Source: Sphingomonas sp. R647
GTDB taxonomy: Bacteria > Pseudomonadota > Alphaproteobacteria > Sphingomonadales > Sphingomonadaceae
Length of the DNA: 64,000 nucleotides
Assembly (NCBI RefSeq): GCF_020177055.1
Contig: NZ_JAIQXT010000003.1
Coordinates: 496,001-560,000, forward strand
Direction: 5' to 3'
Shown here: positions 8,797 to 17,587 of the stretch, one piece after another
Layout: each line of letters opens with the position of its first letter
Numbering within the stretch: the first letter of the stretch is position 1
Translations under genes and position numbers: made by a program
Notes under the pieces: model-generated
Told to the model about the DNA's origin: nothing
What the model saw: only the letters and a program-made list of their open reading frames with translations
Databases searched by the model: none

Positions 8797-10083
8797 ATGA
8801 GCTTTCCCTGGGCAAAGCAGTATGAGCCGAAGCACCCGCTGACCAAGTGGGTGGATAGCCGTCTGCCGCTTCCGCGCTTCGTCTATAACGCCGTCGGCGC
8901 CGGTTATCCGGTTCCGCGCAACCTCAACTATTTCTGGAACTTCGGCGTCCTCGCCGGGATGTTCCTGGCGATCCAGATCCTCACGGGCATCGTGCTCGCG
9001 ATGCATTATGCCGCGAATTCCGGCATCGCCTTCGACAGCGTCGAGCATATCATGCGCGACGTGCAGGGCGGCTGGTTCTTCCGCTACGCCCACGCCAATG
9101 GCGCATCGCTGTTCCTGGCGGTGGTGTATGTCCATATCGCCCGCGGCCTGTGGTACGGTTCGTACAAGGCGCCGCGCGAGATGGTGTGGCTGCTCGGTGT
9201 GGTCATCTTCCTGCTGATGATGGCGACCGCGTTCATGGGCTATGTCCTTCCCTGGGGCCAGATGAGCTTCTGGGGCGCGCAGGTGATCACCGGCTTCTTC
9301 TCGGCGATCCCGGGCGTTGGCGAGCCGATCCGCGTGTGGCTGCTGGGCGGGTTCGCGCCGGACAACGCCGCGCTGAACCGCTTCTTCTCGCTCCACTATC
9401 TGCTGCCGTTCGTGATCGCGGGCGTGATCATCCTGCACATCTGGGCGCTGCACATTCCCGGTTCGAACAACCCGACCGGCGTTGAGGTGAAAGATGAGCA
9501 GGACACGGTCCCGTTCCACCCCTATTACACGGCCAAGGACGGCATCGGCGTGGGCGTGGCACTGCTGGTTTATGCTGCGCTGATCTTCTATTCGCCGAAC
9601 CTGCTGGGCCATCCGGACAATTACATCCCGGCCAACCCGCTTTCGACGCCCGCGCACATCGTGCCCGAATGGTATTTCCTGCCCTTCTACGCGATCCTGA
9701 AGTCGTTCACCGTCGACTTCATCTTCTCGGCGAAGCTGTGGGGCGTGCTGGCGATGTTCGGCTCGATCCTGCTGCTGTTCGTCCTGCCCTGGCTCGACAC
9801 GTCGCCGGTGCGTTCGGCGAACTATCGCCCGACCTACCGGTGGTTCCTGCTCATCCTGCTGGTGGACGTGCTGGTGCTGGGCTATATCGGTGGTGCAGCG
9901 CCGACCCCGGGCGTGATCCTGATCGGCCAGATCGCGACCGCTTACTACTTCCTGCATTTCCTGGTGATCCTGCCGATCGTGTCCGCGATGGAGCGTCCGC
10001 GCCCGCTGCCGAACTCGATCACCGAAGCTGTGCTCGCCGGAAAGGGTGGCACTTCGCCACTCCAGACCGCTGCTGCCGAATAA
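8797..10083 (+). CDS. petB: Ubiquinol-cytochrome c reductase cytochrome b
   Basis: The membrane core of the bc1 complex, holding two b hemes and both quinone sites. The 428-residue protein has eight expected membrane helices, paired heme-ligand histidines in the second and fourth helices, the [14 protein letters not shown] segment, and the PEWY motif of the quinol-oxidation site near residue 289. Length fits full-length cytochrome b rather than the split b6/subunit IV form. It lies in the petABC operon. Confidence 0.97.
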   Translation: MSFPWAKQYEPKHPLTKWVDSRLPLPRFVYNAVGAGYPVPRNLNYFWNFGVLAGMFLAIQILTGIVLAMHYAANSGIAFDSVEHIMRDVQGGWFFRYAHANGASLFLAVVYVHIARGLWYGSYKAPREMVWLLGVVIFLLMMATAFMGYVLPWGQMSFWGAQVITGFFSAIPGVGEPIRVWLLGGFAPDNAALNRFFSLHYLLPFVIAGVIILHIWALHIPGSNNPTGVEVKDEQDTVPFHPYYTAKDGIGVGVALLVYAALIFYSPNLLGHPDNYIPANPLSTPAHIVPEWYFLPFYAILKSFTVDFIFSAKLWGVLAMFGSILLLFVLPWLDTSPVRSANYRPTYRWFLLILLVDVLVLGYIGGAAPTPGVILIGQIATAYYFLHFLVILPIVSAMERPRPLPNSITEAVLAGKGGTSPLQTAAAE

Positions 10084-10098
10084 GAGGGGCTGAAGAAA

Positions 10099-10938
10099 AT
10101 GGTTCGCATTGGCGGCTTCATCGTCGGCGTCGGCTTCGTCTTCGCCCTGCTGCTCGGCATCTGGGACACGGTGTCGAACTGGATCAAGGAACCGCCCAAG
10201 GCGACGGTGGAAGAGGAATTCCACGCGTACGCCAAGGGCCCGGAGGGTGGCTTCTCGTTCGAAGGTGCGTTTGGCACTTACGACAAGCGCCAGCTGCAAC
10301 GTGGCATGCAGGTGTACAAGGAAGTGTGCGCCGCCTGTCACTCGCTGCGTCTGGTGTCGTTCCGCGACCTGACCGCGCTTGGCTATAGCGAGGGTCAGAT
10401 CAAGACCATCGCCAAGGGTTTCCAGGTCCCGTCGCTCAACCCCGAAACGGGTGAGCCGGCGACCCGCGACGGCATGCCTGCCGATCGTTTCCCGTCGCCC
10501 TATGCCAACGAGATCGCCGCGGCGGCCGCGAACAATAACGCGATCCCGCCCGACCTCTCGCTGATGGCGAAGGCGCGTGCCGATGGCTCCAACTATCTCT
10601 ACTCGCTGCTGACCGGCTATCAGGCGCAGCCTGCGGAACTGCTCAAGAAGTTCCCGGAAGCCAAGACGCCGGAGGGGCTGCACTACAACCCCTATTTCCA
10701 CACGCTCAACCTGGCGATGGCGGCGCCGCTGAAGGATGGTCAGGTGACCTATTCGGACGGCACCGCGGCCACCACCAAGAACTATGCGGCCGACGTCGCA
10801 GCGTTCCTGACCTGGACCGCCGAGCCGAAGATGGAAGCACGCAAGACCGCCGGGTTCGCGACGCTGATCTTCCTCGTGATCTTCTGCTTCCTTGCCTATG
10901 GCGCCAAGAAGCAGATCTGGCGGAACGTGAAGGACTAA
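10099..10938 (+). CDS. petC: Cytochrome c1
   Basis: Cytochrome c1 takes electrons from the Rieske subunit and passes them to soluble cytochrome c. The 279-residue protein has an N-terminal hydrophobic segment, the heme-attachment motif CAACH at about residues 78-82, a Met ligand candidate in the LAMAAPL segment, and a single C-terminal anchor helix ending in KKQIW. It is the last gene of petABC; a strong terminator follows 25 bases after the stop. Confidence 0.96.
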   Translation: MVRIGGFIVGVGFVFALLLGIWDTVSNWIKEPPKATVEEEFHAYAKGPEGGFSFEGAFGTYDKRQLQRGMQVYKEVCAACHSLRLVSFRDLTALGYSEGQIKTIAKGFQVPSLNPETGEPATRDGMPADRFPSPYANEIAAAAANNNAIPPDLSLMAKARADGSNYLYSLLTGYQAQPAELLKKFPEAKTPEGLHYNPYFHTLNLAMAAPLKDGQVTYSDGTAATTKNYAADVAAFLTWTAEPKMEARKTAGFATLIFLVIFCFLAYGAKKQIWRNVKD

Positions 10939-10962
10939 GGTCCATCCGAACCTTTTCTCCGA

Positions 10963-10992
10963 CGGCCCGGGAAGCGATTCCCGGGCCGTTTT
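10963..10992 (+). terminator. Rho-independent terminator of petABC
   Basis: A perfect 11-bp stem (CGGCCCGGGAA with TTCCCGGGCCG) and a GCGA tetraloop, followed by TTTT. It lies between petC and apt, separating the two transcription units, and is within 20 bases of the apt start codon. Confidence 0.9.
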
Positions 10993-11007
10993 CTTGGGAG
11001 CGATACC

Positions 11008-11547
11008 GTGACCCCGACCAATGACGACCTCGCCGCGCTGATCCGCACCATCCCCGATTTCCCAAAGCCGGGGATCATGTTCCGCGACATCACCACGTTG
11101 CTGCTCGACGCCGCCGGATTTGCCCGCGCGGTCGAACGGATCGTCGATGCGGTGGATGGCCCGGTCGACCTCGTGGCGGGAATCGAGGCACGCGGGTTCA
11201 TCTTCGCAGCGCCCGTCGCGCTGGCGCTGGGGGCGGGGACGCTGCTGGTGCGCAAGGACGGCAAGCTGCCCGGAGCGACCGTGGCGGAGGATTATGCGCT
11301 GGAGTACGGCACCGATCGAATCGCGATCCATGCCGATGCGGTCGTGCCCGGCGCGCGCGTGTTGCTGATCGACGATCTGATCGCCACTGGCGGCACCGCG
11401 CGGGCCGCCGTCCGCCTGCTCCGCAAGGTGGGGGCGGTGGTAACGCAGGCGGCGTTCGTCATCGACCTGCCCGATCTGGGCGGTGCGGATGCGCTGCGTG
11501 CCGAGGGGCTCCATGTGACTGCGCTGGTCGCCTATCCCGGTCACTGA
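11008..11547 (+). CDS. apt: Adenine phosphoribosyltransferase
   Basis: Apt salvages adenine with PRPP to give AMP. The 179-residue protein has the family N-terminus (IRTIPDFPKPGIMFRDIT), the EARGFI segment and the PRPP-binding motif VLLIDDLIATGGTA near residue 120. The start is a GTG at 11008 with GGAG 7 bases upstream, inside the region just behind the petC terminator, so the promoter must lie within or upstream of that hairpin or the gene depends on read-through from petABC. Confidence 0.95.
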   Translation: MTPTNDDLAALIRTIPDFPKPGIMFRDITTLLLDAAGFARAVERIVDAVDGPVDLVAGIEARGFIFAAPVALALGAGTLLVRKDGKLPGATVAEDYALEYGTDRIAIHADAVVPGARVLLIDDLIATGGTARAAVRLLRKVGAVVTQAAFVIDLPDLGGADALRAEGLHVTALVAYPGH

Positions 11548-11616
11548 CGGAACTTCGGCGGCTTCTCCCCCGTTCTCAAGCGATTAGGGCGCCGTGACGC
11601 GCCCGGGAGAAGCATC

Positions 11617-12135
11617 ATGTTCACTATGCGTATCGTGAAGCTCGGTCTTGTCGGCGCGGCAGCGCTCGGCGTTGCGGCCTGTACCGATGGCTATGGCTAT
11701 AGCGGCGTTTCAGCCGGCTATGGCGTTGGGGGCGGCGGTTCTTATGCCGGCGGCTATGGCGACCCCTATTGGGGCTGGCAGGGCGACTATTATTACCCCG
11801 GCACCGGTTACTATGTGTACGACCGTGACCGTCGGCCGATCCGCTGGAGCGACAGCCAGCGCCGCTATTGGGAGCAGCGCCGTCAGGGCTGGCGGGGTGA
11901 CCGCCGCGCCGTGCGGGCGAACTGGCGCGAGTTTGCGCAGGATCGTCGCCAGGACGATCGTGCCTATCGCCAGGATCGCCGTCAGGACCGGCGCGACTAT
12001 CGGCAGGGTGAAGTGACCCGGCCCGAAGCGCGCGCCGAACGCCGCGATGACCGGCGCGAATATCGCCGCGAATATCGTGACGATCGCCGTGAGTTGCGTC
12101 GCGAGAACCGCCGCGACCGGCGTCGGCCGAACTAG
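11617..12135 (+). CDS. Arg/Asp/Tyr-rich lipoprotein
   Basis: A 172-residue protein with a lipobox (LGVAAC, Cys near residue 22), then a Gly/Tyr-rich stretch to about residue 65 and a C-terminal half made almost entirely of Asp-Arg-Arg, Arg-Glu-Tyr and Arg-Gln-Asp runs. The C-terminal part is probably an extended charged helix or disordered region that could bind polyanions. ATG 11617 is preceded by GGGAGAAG. The stop codon lies inside the left arm of the structured repeat at 12133-12403. No function known to me; compare the similar Arg-rich protein at 18932-19399. Confidence 0.75.
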   Translation: MFTMRIVKLGLVGAAALGVAACTDGYGYSGVSAGYGVGGGGSYAGGYGDPYWGWQGDYYYPGTGYYVYDRDRRPIRWSDSQRRYWEQRRQGWRGDRRAVRANWREFAQDRRQDDRAYRQDRRQDRRDYRQGEVTRPEARAERRDDRREYRREYRDDRRELRRENRRDRRRPN

Positions 12136-12403
12136 AGCCTATTCGGGCTTGCTAGAGGCATCGGGACGGAGCGGATTTTGGCGCAGGGCGAGGAGTGAGG
12201 AGGGAGCGATGCCAATGCATCGTGACCGACGAGGGACGACGCCATGCGCCAAAATCCGCCCGCCCCTTCGGGGTTGCCCTGGCGCGCCCGCTGGTCTGCG
12301 TCGCAGATCTTGCGCGTAGCGCCGCTACGCGCCGCGACCCGCTCCTTGCCAGCGAACACGCCAGGGCAATCACGATGCCTCTAGCCAGCCCGAATAGGCT
12401 CTA
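12133..12403. repeat. Structured repeat element, copy 1
   Basis: A 271-bp element with 31-bp terminal inverted arms (12133-12163 and 12373-12403, one mismatch at 12150). Nested stems inside are: 12171-12185 with 12245-12259 (15 bp, perfect); hairpin 12207-12212/12217-12222; 12274-12284 with 12359-12369 (11 bp); CGCTGG with CCAGCG; 12300-12304 with 12334-12338; and 12312-12319/12325-12332. A second copy lies at 31958-32245. A GGAGGG site (12199-12204) precedes an ATG at 12209 opening a 36-codon frame. Both flanking convergent genes end inside the terminal arms. It fills the whole space between the two genes and could also end transcription from both sides. Confidence 0.85.
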
Positions 12404-12850
12404 AGCGACTGGTCGAAGCGCCACGATCGCATTGGCGATGAAGCTGAGCACCGGCTCGTCATGCTGGTTGAACACCAGCATGCGCGAGCGGGTGCGGCCC
12501 ATTTCCGGGCGCTTTTCCGACTGACGCTTCTCGAGCAACTCGGTTTCGCAACGCAGCGTGTCGCCGGGGAAGACCGGCTTGATCCAGCGCAGTTCGTCGA
12601 TCCCAGCCGCGCCGAGGCTGGCGGTCGGGCGCACCTTCATCTGTTCGACCAGCATTGCCATCGTCATGGCGGCGGTGTGCCAGCCACTGGCGGCGAGACG
12701 GCCGAAATGGGTCTTTGCCGCCGCCTCGTCGGAGATGTGGAAGGGCTGGGGGTCGTATTTCCGGGCGAACTCCAGCACCTCTTCGCGCGTGACCGCATAG
12801 GAGCCGAAGCTGGCCTTGTCCCCGACCGTCAGGTCCTCGAAATAGATCAT
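12401..12850 (-). CDS. MaoC-family hydratase (hot-dog fold)
   Basis: A 149-residue protein with the MaoC hydratase signature YDPQPFHISDEAA (residues about 32-44, with the catalytic Asp and His) followed by FGRLAASGWHTA. Such single-domain R-hydratases add water to 2-enoyl-CoA esters. The substrate cannot be told. ATG at 12850. The stop TAG (12401-12403) coincides with the end of the structured repeat. It is followed on the opposite side by the phosphodiesterase gene at 12892-14132, read in the same direction and ending 41 bases upstream. Confidence 0.88.
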   Translation of the reverse strand: MIYFEDLTVGDKASFGSYAVTREEVLEFARKYDPQPFHISDEAAAKTHFGRLAASGWHTAAMTMAMLVEQMKVRPTASLGAAGIDELRWIKPVFPGDTLRCETELLEKRQSEKRPEMGRTRSRMLVFNQHDEPVLSFIANAIVALRPVA

Positions 12851-12891
12851 GGGATCAGTTTCGGTCCGAAACTGGTTCTTGGCAAGAGGGT

Positions 12892-14132
12892 TCAGCGGCG
12901 GAGCGCCGGTGCCAGCACCGCCGGATCGCCATCGGCATCCTTCGCCTGGGGGACGCCCGCCAGCTGACGCAGCAGCGGCGCGACATGGACATTGTCGAAG
13001 TCGGGCAGGGTGGTGCTCACCGCAAAGGCGGGACCATGCGCGAGGAACAGGGCCGTCATCTCCGGCGCTGCAGGATCCCAGCCATGCGCCCCACCGGGAC
13101 GTAGCGGCTCGCCAACCGGGCGGGTCGTGATCGTCCAGCCGACCCTAGCGAGGCACAGGAACGACGAGACACGCGGATTGCGGCCGTAATGGAGGCGGGC
13201 AGGAATGTCCGCGCGGCGCCAGCATTCCATGTTGGGATGCGGCTTGAGCAGCGCTGCGGCCAGCGCCGCTTCGCACCCGGTTGCGGCTCGAGCGCGGCAT
13301 AGGGGCCTTCTTCAATGGTCCGGAAATCGGTCGGTGCGGCGATCATATCCAGCTGGATGCGGCGGCGCTCGTCGGTCGCAGCCATGCCGTGATCGGCGAC
13401 GAAGATCAGGTTGGCGGGCTGCCCCAGTCCGGCCAGCTCGCGAGTGAGCCGCCCGATCAGCGCGTCAATCTCCGCCACCGCCGCCGTCGTCTCGGGCGCG
13501 TCGGGGCCGAAGCGGTGTCCTGCGGTGTCGATCGTGTCGAAATACAGCCCCAGCAGCTTGGGCCGCGTCGCCGCCGGACGGCGCAACCAGTCGATGATCG
13601 CATCGACCCGCTGGCGCCCGTTCACCGCCATGCCGAATGCCTGCCAGTCATGGGGATAGGTGCCGCCGATCTCGACCGCCGAGCCCGGCCAGAACATGAC
13701 CGCGGTTTGTACCCCAGCCTTTTCCGCGGCATTCCAGATCGGCTCGCCCTGATCCCACCAATAGGGCTGCTCGGAGCGCATGGTGAAGGTCTCACCGGGC
13801 CGCGCCGGATCTTCGAACCGGTTGGCGACGATGCCGTGCCGGTCCGGGCGCTTGCCGGTCACCAGGGTGTAGAAATTGGGAAACGTCTTGGTCGGGAAGG
13901 ACGGCCGCATGTTGGCGCGCACCCCGCCGCGTGCGAGCTCGGACAGCACCGGGGTCACGCCGCGGTTGAGATAGTCGGGGTGGAAGCCGTCAAGTCCGAT
14001 CAGGATCGTGACCGGCGCGCGCATCTCGGCGGTCGCGGCTGAAGGAGCAGCGGGCGCAAGCGCGTGCGTCTGGGTGCAGGCGGTAAGAAACAGGGCGGAT
14101 ATGGCCGCCGCCACGACTGATGGGATACGCAT
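12892..14132 (-). pseudogene. Ectonucleotide pyrophosphatase/phosphodiesterase, frameshifted
   Basis: An exported enzyme of the alkaline-phosphatase superfamily that hydrolyses nucleotide phosphodiesters or pyrophosphates. A lipoprotein-type signal (FLTAC) is followed by GLDGFHPDY (metal Asp), PTKTFPNFYT (nucleophile Thr) and VADHGMAATD (metal ligands). The frame is correct from 14132 to about 13285 and then runs out of register. The C-terminus, with family-like residues PEMTALFLAHGPAF, continues in another frame from about 13280 to 12892. Loss of one base, plausibly in the GGG run at 13275-13279, explains this: restoring one G joins the two parts as EPQPGCEAAL. It could be a recent pseudogene or a sequencing error. 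Confidence 0.8.
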
Positions 14133-14168
14133 GGCGGCGGCCTATTGAGTTTAGATGACAGACGCGAG

Positions 14169-15464
14169 TCAGTCGCCCAGCGTCAGCTTCGCGAACGCGG
14201 TGCCGCTGATCGGGCTGTTCCCATAATAGGGATCGAGCGCATCGGGCTTGGCATAGGCAGCGACCGATCCGCCCAGCGCCAGCGACACCTTGTCGCCCAG
14301 CGGGATGCGATAGGCATAGCCGCCCTCGAACCGCGCGACGCGGAAGGGTTGGTCGTGCAGCGGGTGGCTGTGGTCGGGGAACAGCTCGTCATTGCGGACC
14401 AGTTCGGCGCGGCCGAAGAGGCTGTGGCGCGCGTCGATGTCCCAGTTCGCTTCCGCCACCCAGGCGCTGAGCGTGTCGCCCGGGATGCGGTTCTTGGCCG
14501 ACCAGGCCAGCGTCGCGGACAGGCCGCCACGCGCGTAGTGGATGCTGGCAGTGGTGCGCGCCTCGTCCTCGTCGCCATGCAGCGCCTCGGGGCTTTTCAG
14601 GCGCCCATGGCTGACCTGCGCCGTCCAGTTCGGGGACGGGGTGAGGGTCGCGCGCAGGCTCCATGAATCGAGCTTGATCGGGTCGAAGCCCCAACGCTCC
14701 TCATCCGGCTCGCGGCCCTTGAACACCGATCCTTCCAGCTGAAGCGCCCGCGTCCGCACGCCTGCCGTCGCCACGCCATAGGTGATGTGCGTCGAATCGA
14801 ACCAGTGATGCGCGATCGGCGACATCGTCTGATAGCGCGCCGAGCGGCGGTGCATGAAGGCGGGCGGGCCGAGCGCGGGTTCGCCGACCGGGCCGCCATA
14901 GAGGAAGGCGGTGGTGCCATCGGCGACATCGACCTCGACCCGTGCGGCCAGCTCCATGAACAGGTCGTGCGGATGCTGGCGGTCGACCAGCGCGCGGCCA
15001 TTGGCGGTCTCGCCCGCCGCGAACAGGTTGGGATAGCCGCGCTTGCCCATCAGCGGGTCGAGGCTGAACATGCCGCGTAGCTCGATCCGGGCGGAATCGC
15101 CCAGCGGGCGGCTGGCGGTGACCATGCCCATTGTCTGGACAAACGCCATGTCGTCGCCGCGGGGGCCGCCCTGGCTGGTCACCGCGCCCCAGGCATAGCC
15201 GTGCGCCATCAGCATCCAGTCGCCCGTCGTGGCGTGCAGGCCGCCATGCTGGCCACCCTCGGCGGCGGGGAGCAACGCCGTGCCGGATGCGATCTGTGCG
15301 TTGGGCTTTGCTGCCGCTTCTGGCTCGCCGTGATGCTGGTGGTCGGTCTTAGCCGGTGCAGGCGCGGGCGTTGCGTGCTGGCCGTGGTCGTGCTCCTGCG
15401 CTGCCGCCGCAACGGGCAGCGCCGTCGCCGCCATCAGGGCGGCGAGCGTCGTTCGATAGGTCAT
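14169..15464 (-). CDS. Exported His-rich outer-membrane-like protein
   Basis: A 431-residue protein with a signal peptide (cleavage near AAAAQ, about residue 23), then a His-rich stretch of roughly 40 residues (EHDHGQH, TDHQHHGE). The rest is rich in alternating beta-strand patterns with aromatic ends and closes with a strand ending FAKLTLGD, suggesting a small outer-membrane barrel. ATG 15464 (MTYRTT) has GGAG 8 bases upstream. It follows the small exported gene at 15517-15819 by 52 bases. His-rich N-terminus suggests metal (copper) handling; this is inference only. Confidence 0.7.
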   Translation of the reverse strand: MTYRTTLAALMAATALPVAAAAQEHDHGQHATPAPAPAKTDHQHHGEPEAAAKPNAQIASGTALLPAAEGGQHGGLHATTGDWMLMAHGYAWGAVTSQGGPRGDDMAFVQTMGMVTASRPLGDSARIELRGMFSLDPLMGKRGYPNLFAAGETANGRALVDRQHPHDLFMELAARVEVDVADGTTAFLYGGPVGEPALGPPAFMHRRSARYQTMSPIAHHWFDSTHITYGVATAGVRTRALQLEGSVFKGREPDEERWGFDPIKLDSWSLRATLTPSPNWTAQVSHGRLKSPEALHGDEDEARTTASIHYARGGLSATLAWSAKNRIPGDTLSAWVAEANWDIDARHSLFGRAELVRNDELFPDHSHPLHDQPFRVARFEGGYAYRIPLGDKVSLALGGSVAAYAKPDALDPYYGNSPISGTAFAKLTLGD

Positions 15465-15516
15465 CGTGATAAACTCCGTGAATGATCGGGAAGCGAGGCC
15501 AAGGCCCCGCAATCGA

Positions 15517-15819
15517 TCACCCGCGCGGAGGGGGTGGTTCGGGCGTAAGGATCGCGCCGGGCATCCGCTGGACCGGGCCGGCCGCGTCGTGGCGCGCGAT
15601 CAATGGGAGGGGCGGCGTCACCGCGCTCACGGTCATCGTCGAGGGGGCGATGCAGCCCACACACAGTGCCTTGCCCATCGCCGGAGCCTTGTCGGGCTGG
15701 GGTGCGGGCGCGTCATGATCCATCGTCACCGCGGCCATCTCGTGACACGCCGGCGCCGCCGCCGCAGGAGCGGGGAGCGTGCCGAGCAGCAATGCCAGCA
15801 GGATGAACAGACGCAGCAT
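15517..15819 (-). CDS. Small exported Cys/His/Met-containing protein
   Basis: A 100-residue protein with a signal peptide (LPAPAAAA, about residue 21). The mature part has a CHEM motif, MDHD, and a CVGC motif with Met and His nearby, then a Pro-rich tail. These could bind a soft metal such as copper. It is the first gene of a two-gene unit with the His-rich protein downstream. No domain recognised; the product may be a small periplasmic metal-binding protein. Confidence 0.65.
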   Translation of the reverse strand: MLRLFILLALLLGTLPAPAAAAPACHEMAAVTMDHDAPAPQPDKAPAMGKALCVGCIAPSTMTVSAVTPPLPLIARHDAAGPVQRMPGAILTPEPPPPRG

Positions 15820-15869
15820 CGCGCCGCCCTAGCATTGCCGTGCGCATGCCGACAACCTAGCTTGACCCC

Positions 15870-16709
15870 ATGCCTCCGCCCGATCTCACCGCCGGATTGC
15901 GCAAGCGCCTGATCGGCGTGGTCCGCGCGACGTTCAACGATTCTGCGCGGGGCGAGGCGCCGGTGCAGCGCAGCGACGATGCGCTGTTCGCGCGCGACAG
16001 CATCACCTGGCGCGTGCATGGCGACGTGACGACGATGATGGTCGGCGGGGTCGCGTCGCTGTTGCTGCAGATGCTGCATCCGGCGGTGCTGGCGGGCGTG
16101 TGGGACCATAGCGCGTTCCGCAAGGACATGCTCGGCCGCCTGCGCCGCACCGCGCGCTTCATCGCCGAGACGACCTATGCCGAACGCAGCATCGCCGAGG
16201 CGTCGATCGCCAAGGTGCGCGATGTGCATGAGCGGGTCGGAGGCACGCTGCCCGACGGCACCCCCTATCGCGCCGACGATCCGCAACTGCTCGCCTGGGT
16301 GCATGTGACCGAGATGTGGTGCTTCCTCGCTGCGTGGCAGCGCTATGGCGTGGCGGTCAGCCGTGCTGAGGAGGATATCTATTACGCCGAAACCGCACGC
16401 ATCGCGCTAGCGCTGGGTGCCGATCCGGTGCCGCGCAGCCGGTTTGAGGCGGAGGGGCTGATCACCGCGATGCGCCCGCAACTGCTGGTCGATGATCGCA
16501 CCCGCGAAGTCGCGAGCTTCCTGCTCAATCATCGCTCACCCAGTCTGGCGATGGCGCCTGCACAGGCGGCGATCTTTGCGGCGGCGGTGGATTTATTGCC
16601 CGACTGGGCGCGCGCAATGCACGGGCTACAACGCCCGGTGGTCGCGCTGCCGCTGGTGCGCGGATCGACGCTGGCGATCGCAAAGACGTTCAGGTGGGCG
16701 TTTCACTAG
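15870..16709 (+). CDS. DUF2236 (MpaB/latex-clearing-protein-like) oxygenase family protein
   Basis: A 279-residue protein of the DUF2236 family, which includes MpaB and rubber-oxygenase-like heme or iron proteins. Visible signatures are SITWRVHGD near residue 50, the LLQMLHPAVLAGVWDHS segment, WVHVTEMW with conserved His, and EEDIYYAETA. No signal peptide, so cytoplasmic. The start ATG 15870 lies just beyond the divergent exported gene. Substrate unknown; many members act on lipids or are uncharacterised. Confidence 0.8.
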   Translation: MPPPDLTAGLRKRLIGVVRATFNDSARGEAPVQRSDDALFARDSITWRVHGDVTTMMVGGVASLLLQMLHPAVLAGVWDHSAFRKDMLGRLRRTARFIAETTYAERSIAEASIAKVRDVHERVGGTLPDGTPYRADDPQLLAWVHVTEMWCFLAAWQRYGVAVSRAEEDIYYAETARIALALGADPVPRSRFEAEGLITAMRPQLLVDDRTREVASFLLNHRSPSLAMAPAQAAIFAAAVDLLPDWARAMHGLQRPVVALPLVRGSTLAIAKTFRWAFH

Positions 16710-16743
16710 CGGAACTAATATTCGGCGCTTAGGTTGTCGCGCC

Positions 16744-17529
16744 ATGAACCAGACCGCATCCGCTCCCGACAGCCGCGTCCGCGCCATTGCGGCGTTGGTG
16801 TTCGCGCTCGCCCAGATCCTCGCCCCGCTGCTGCCGATGATCGGCATCGGCAATCCGGTCGGCGAACAGTCGGCGGATACGCAGACGCTGATTACGCCCG
16901 CTGGATGGGCGTTCGCGATCTGGGGCCCGCTGTATTTCGGTACGCTCGTCTATGTCGTCTATCAGCTGTTGCCGCGCCATCGCGACAGCGAACTGGTGCG
17001 GCGGATCGGGTGGCATTTCGCCTTTGCCGTGCTCGGCAACGCGCTGTGGGTGACCTACACCCAGCTATTCAGCCTTGGCTTCCCGTCGGTGCTGATCATC
17101 GTGTTCACGCTGGTCAACCTGCTGGCGATCCTGCGCATTTTCGCCATCACCCCATCCTTTACGCTGGGCGAGCGGTTGGCGGTGGTGCTGCCGCTCAGCG
17201 CGCTGGCGGGCTGGCTGACCGCCGCGACGATCGTCAACATCGCTGCGGCGCTCAACTTCCACGATGTCGTCCTGCGTGGACCTTTGCCAGTGATCTCGGC
17301 GGCGATCCTGCTGGTGGGTGGAGCGATCGTCGCGGCGGCCGTGGTCGGCACCCGCGGCAACCCCTGGTACCCGTTGCCGTTCCTGTGGGCACTGTGGGCG
17401 ATCCATCAAAAGGCCGGGCAGGCGCATTCGGAGATCGCCACTGCGACGATCGTCGCGGGGCTGGTCGTCGTCGCGACGTTGGTGGTGATGCTGGCGAGCG
17501 CAGAGCGCCGTCGCCGTTATCTTGGTTGA
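16744..17529 (+). CDS. Multi-pass membrane protein, TspO/MBR-like
   Basis: A 261-residue protein with seven or eight hydrophobic segments. The segment ITPAGWAFAIWGPLYFG (residues about 49-65) matches the TP-x-W-x-F-x-x-W motif of TspO-related tryptophan-rich sensory proteins, but the protein is longer than the classic 150-residue TspO. ATG 16744 starts 34 bases after the DUF2236 gene, probably in one transcript. TspO-type proteins bind porphyrins and are linked to stress; here the role is not known. Confidence 0.7.
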   Translation: MNQTASAPDSRVRAIAALVFALAQILAPLLPMIGIGNPVGEQSADTQTLITPAGWAFAIWGPLYFGTLVYVVYQLLPRHRDSELVRRIGWHFAFAVLGNALWVTYTQLFSLGFPSVLIIVFTLVNLLAILRIFAITPSFTLGERLAVVLPLSALAGWLTAATIVNIAAALNFHDVVLRGPLPVISAAILLVGGAIVAAAVVGTRGNPWYPLPFLWALWAIHQKAGQAHSEIATATIVAGLVVVATLVVMLASAERRRRYLG

Positions 17530-17545
17530 GGCATCGCTCTAACCC

Positions 17546-17581
17546 ACGGCCTCCCCTCCCGTTCAGGGAGGGAAGGCCGCC
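17546..17581. terminator. Palindrome between convergent genes, likely bidirectional terminator
   Basis: An inverted repeat of CGGCCT-CCCCTCCC with GGGAGGG-AAGGCCG around a GTTCA loop lies in the 58 bases separating the convergent TspO-like and ychF genes. It has no T-tract, but its location fits transcription ending. The CCCTCCC/GGGAGGG core is shared with the larger palindromes at 23356-23466 and 27532-27641. Confidence 0.45.
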
Positions 17582-17587
17582 GGGGGA

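Noticed and set aside
8752..11544. A long open frame antisense to petABC and apt
   Set aside because: It is a shadow of GC-rich codon bias; the plus-strand genes are complete and well matched, and the antisense product is a low-complexity, Arg/His-rich sequence.
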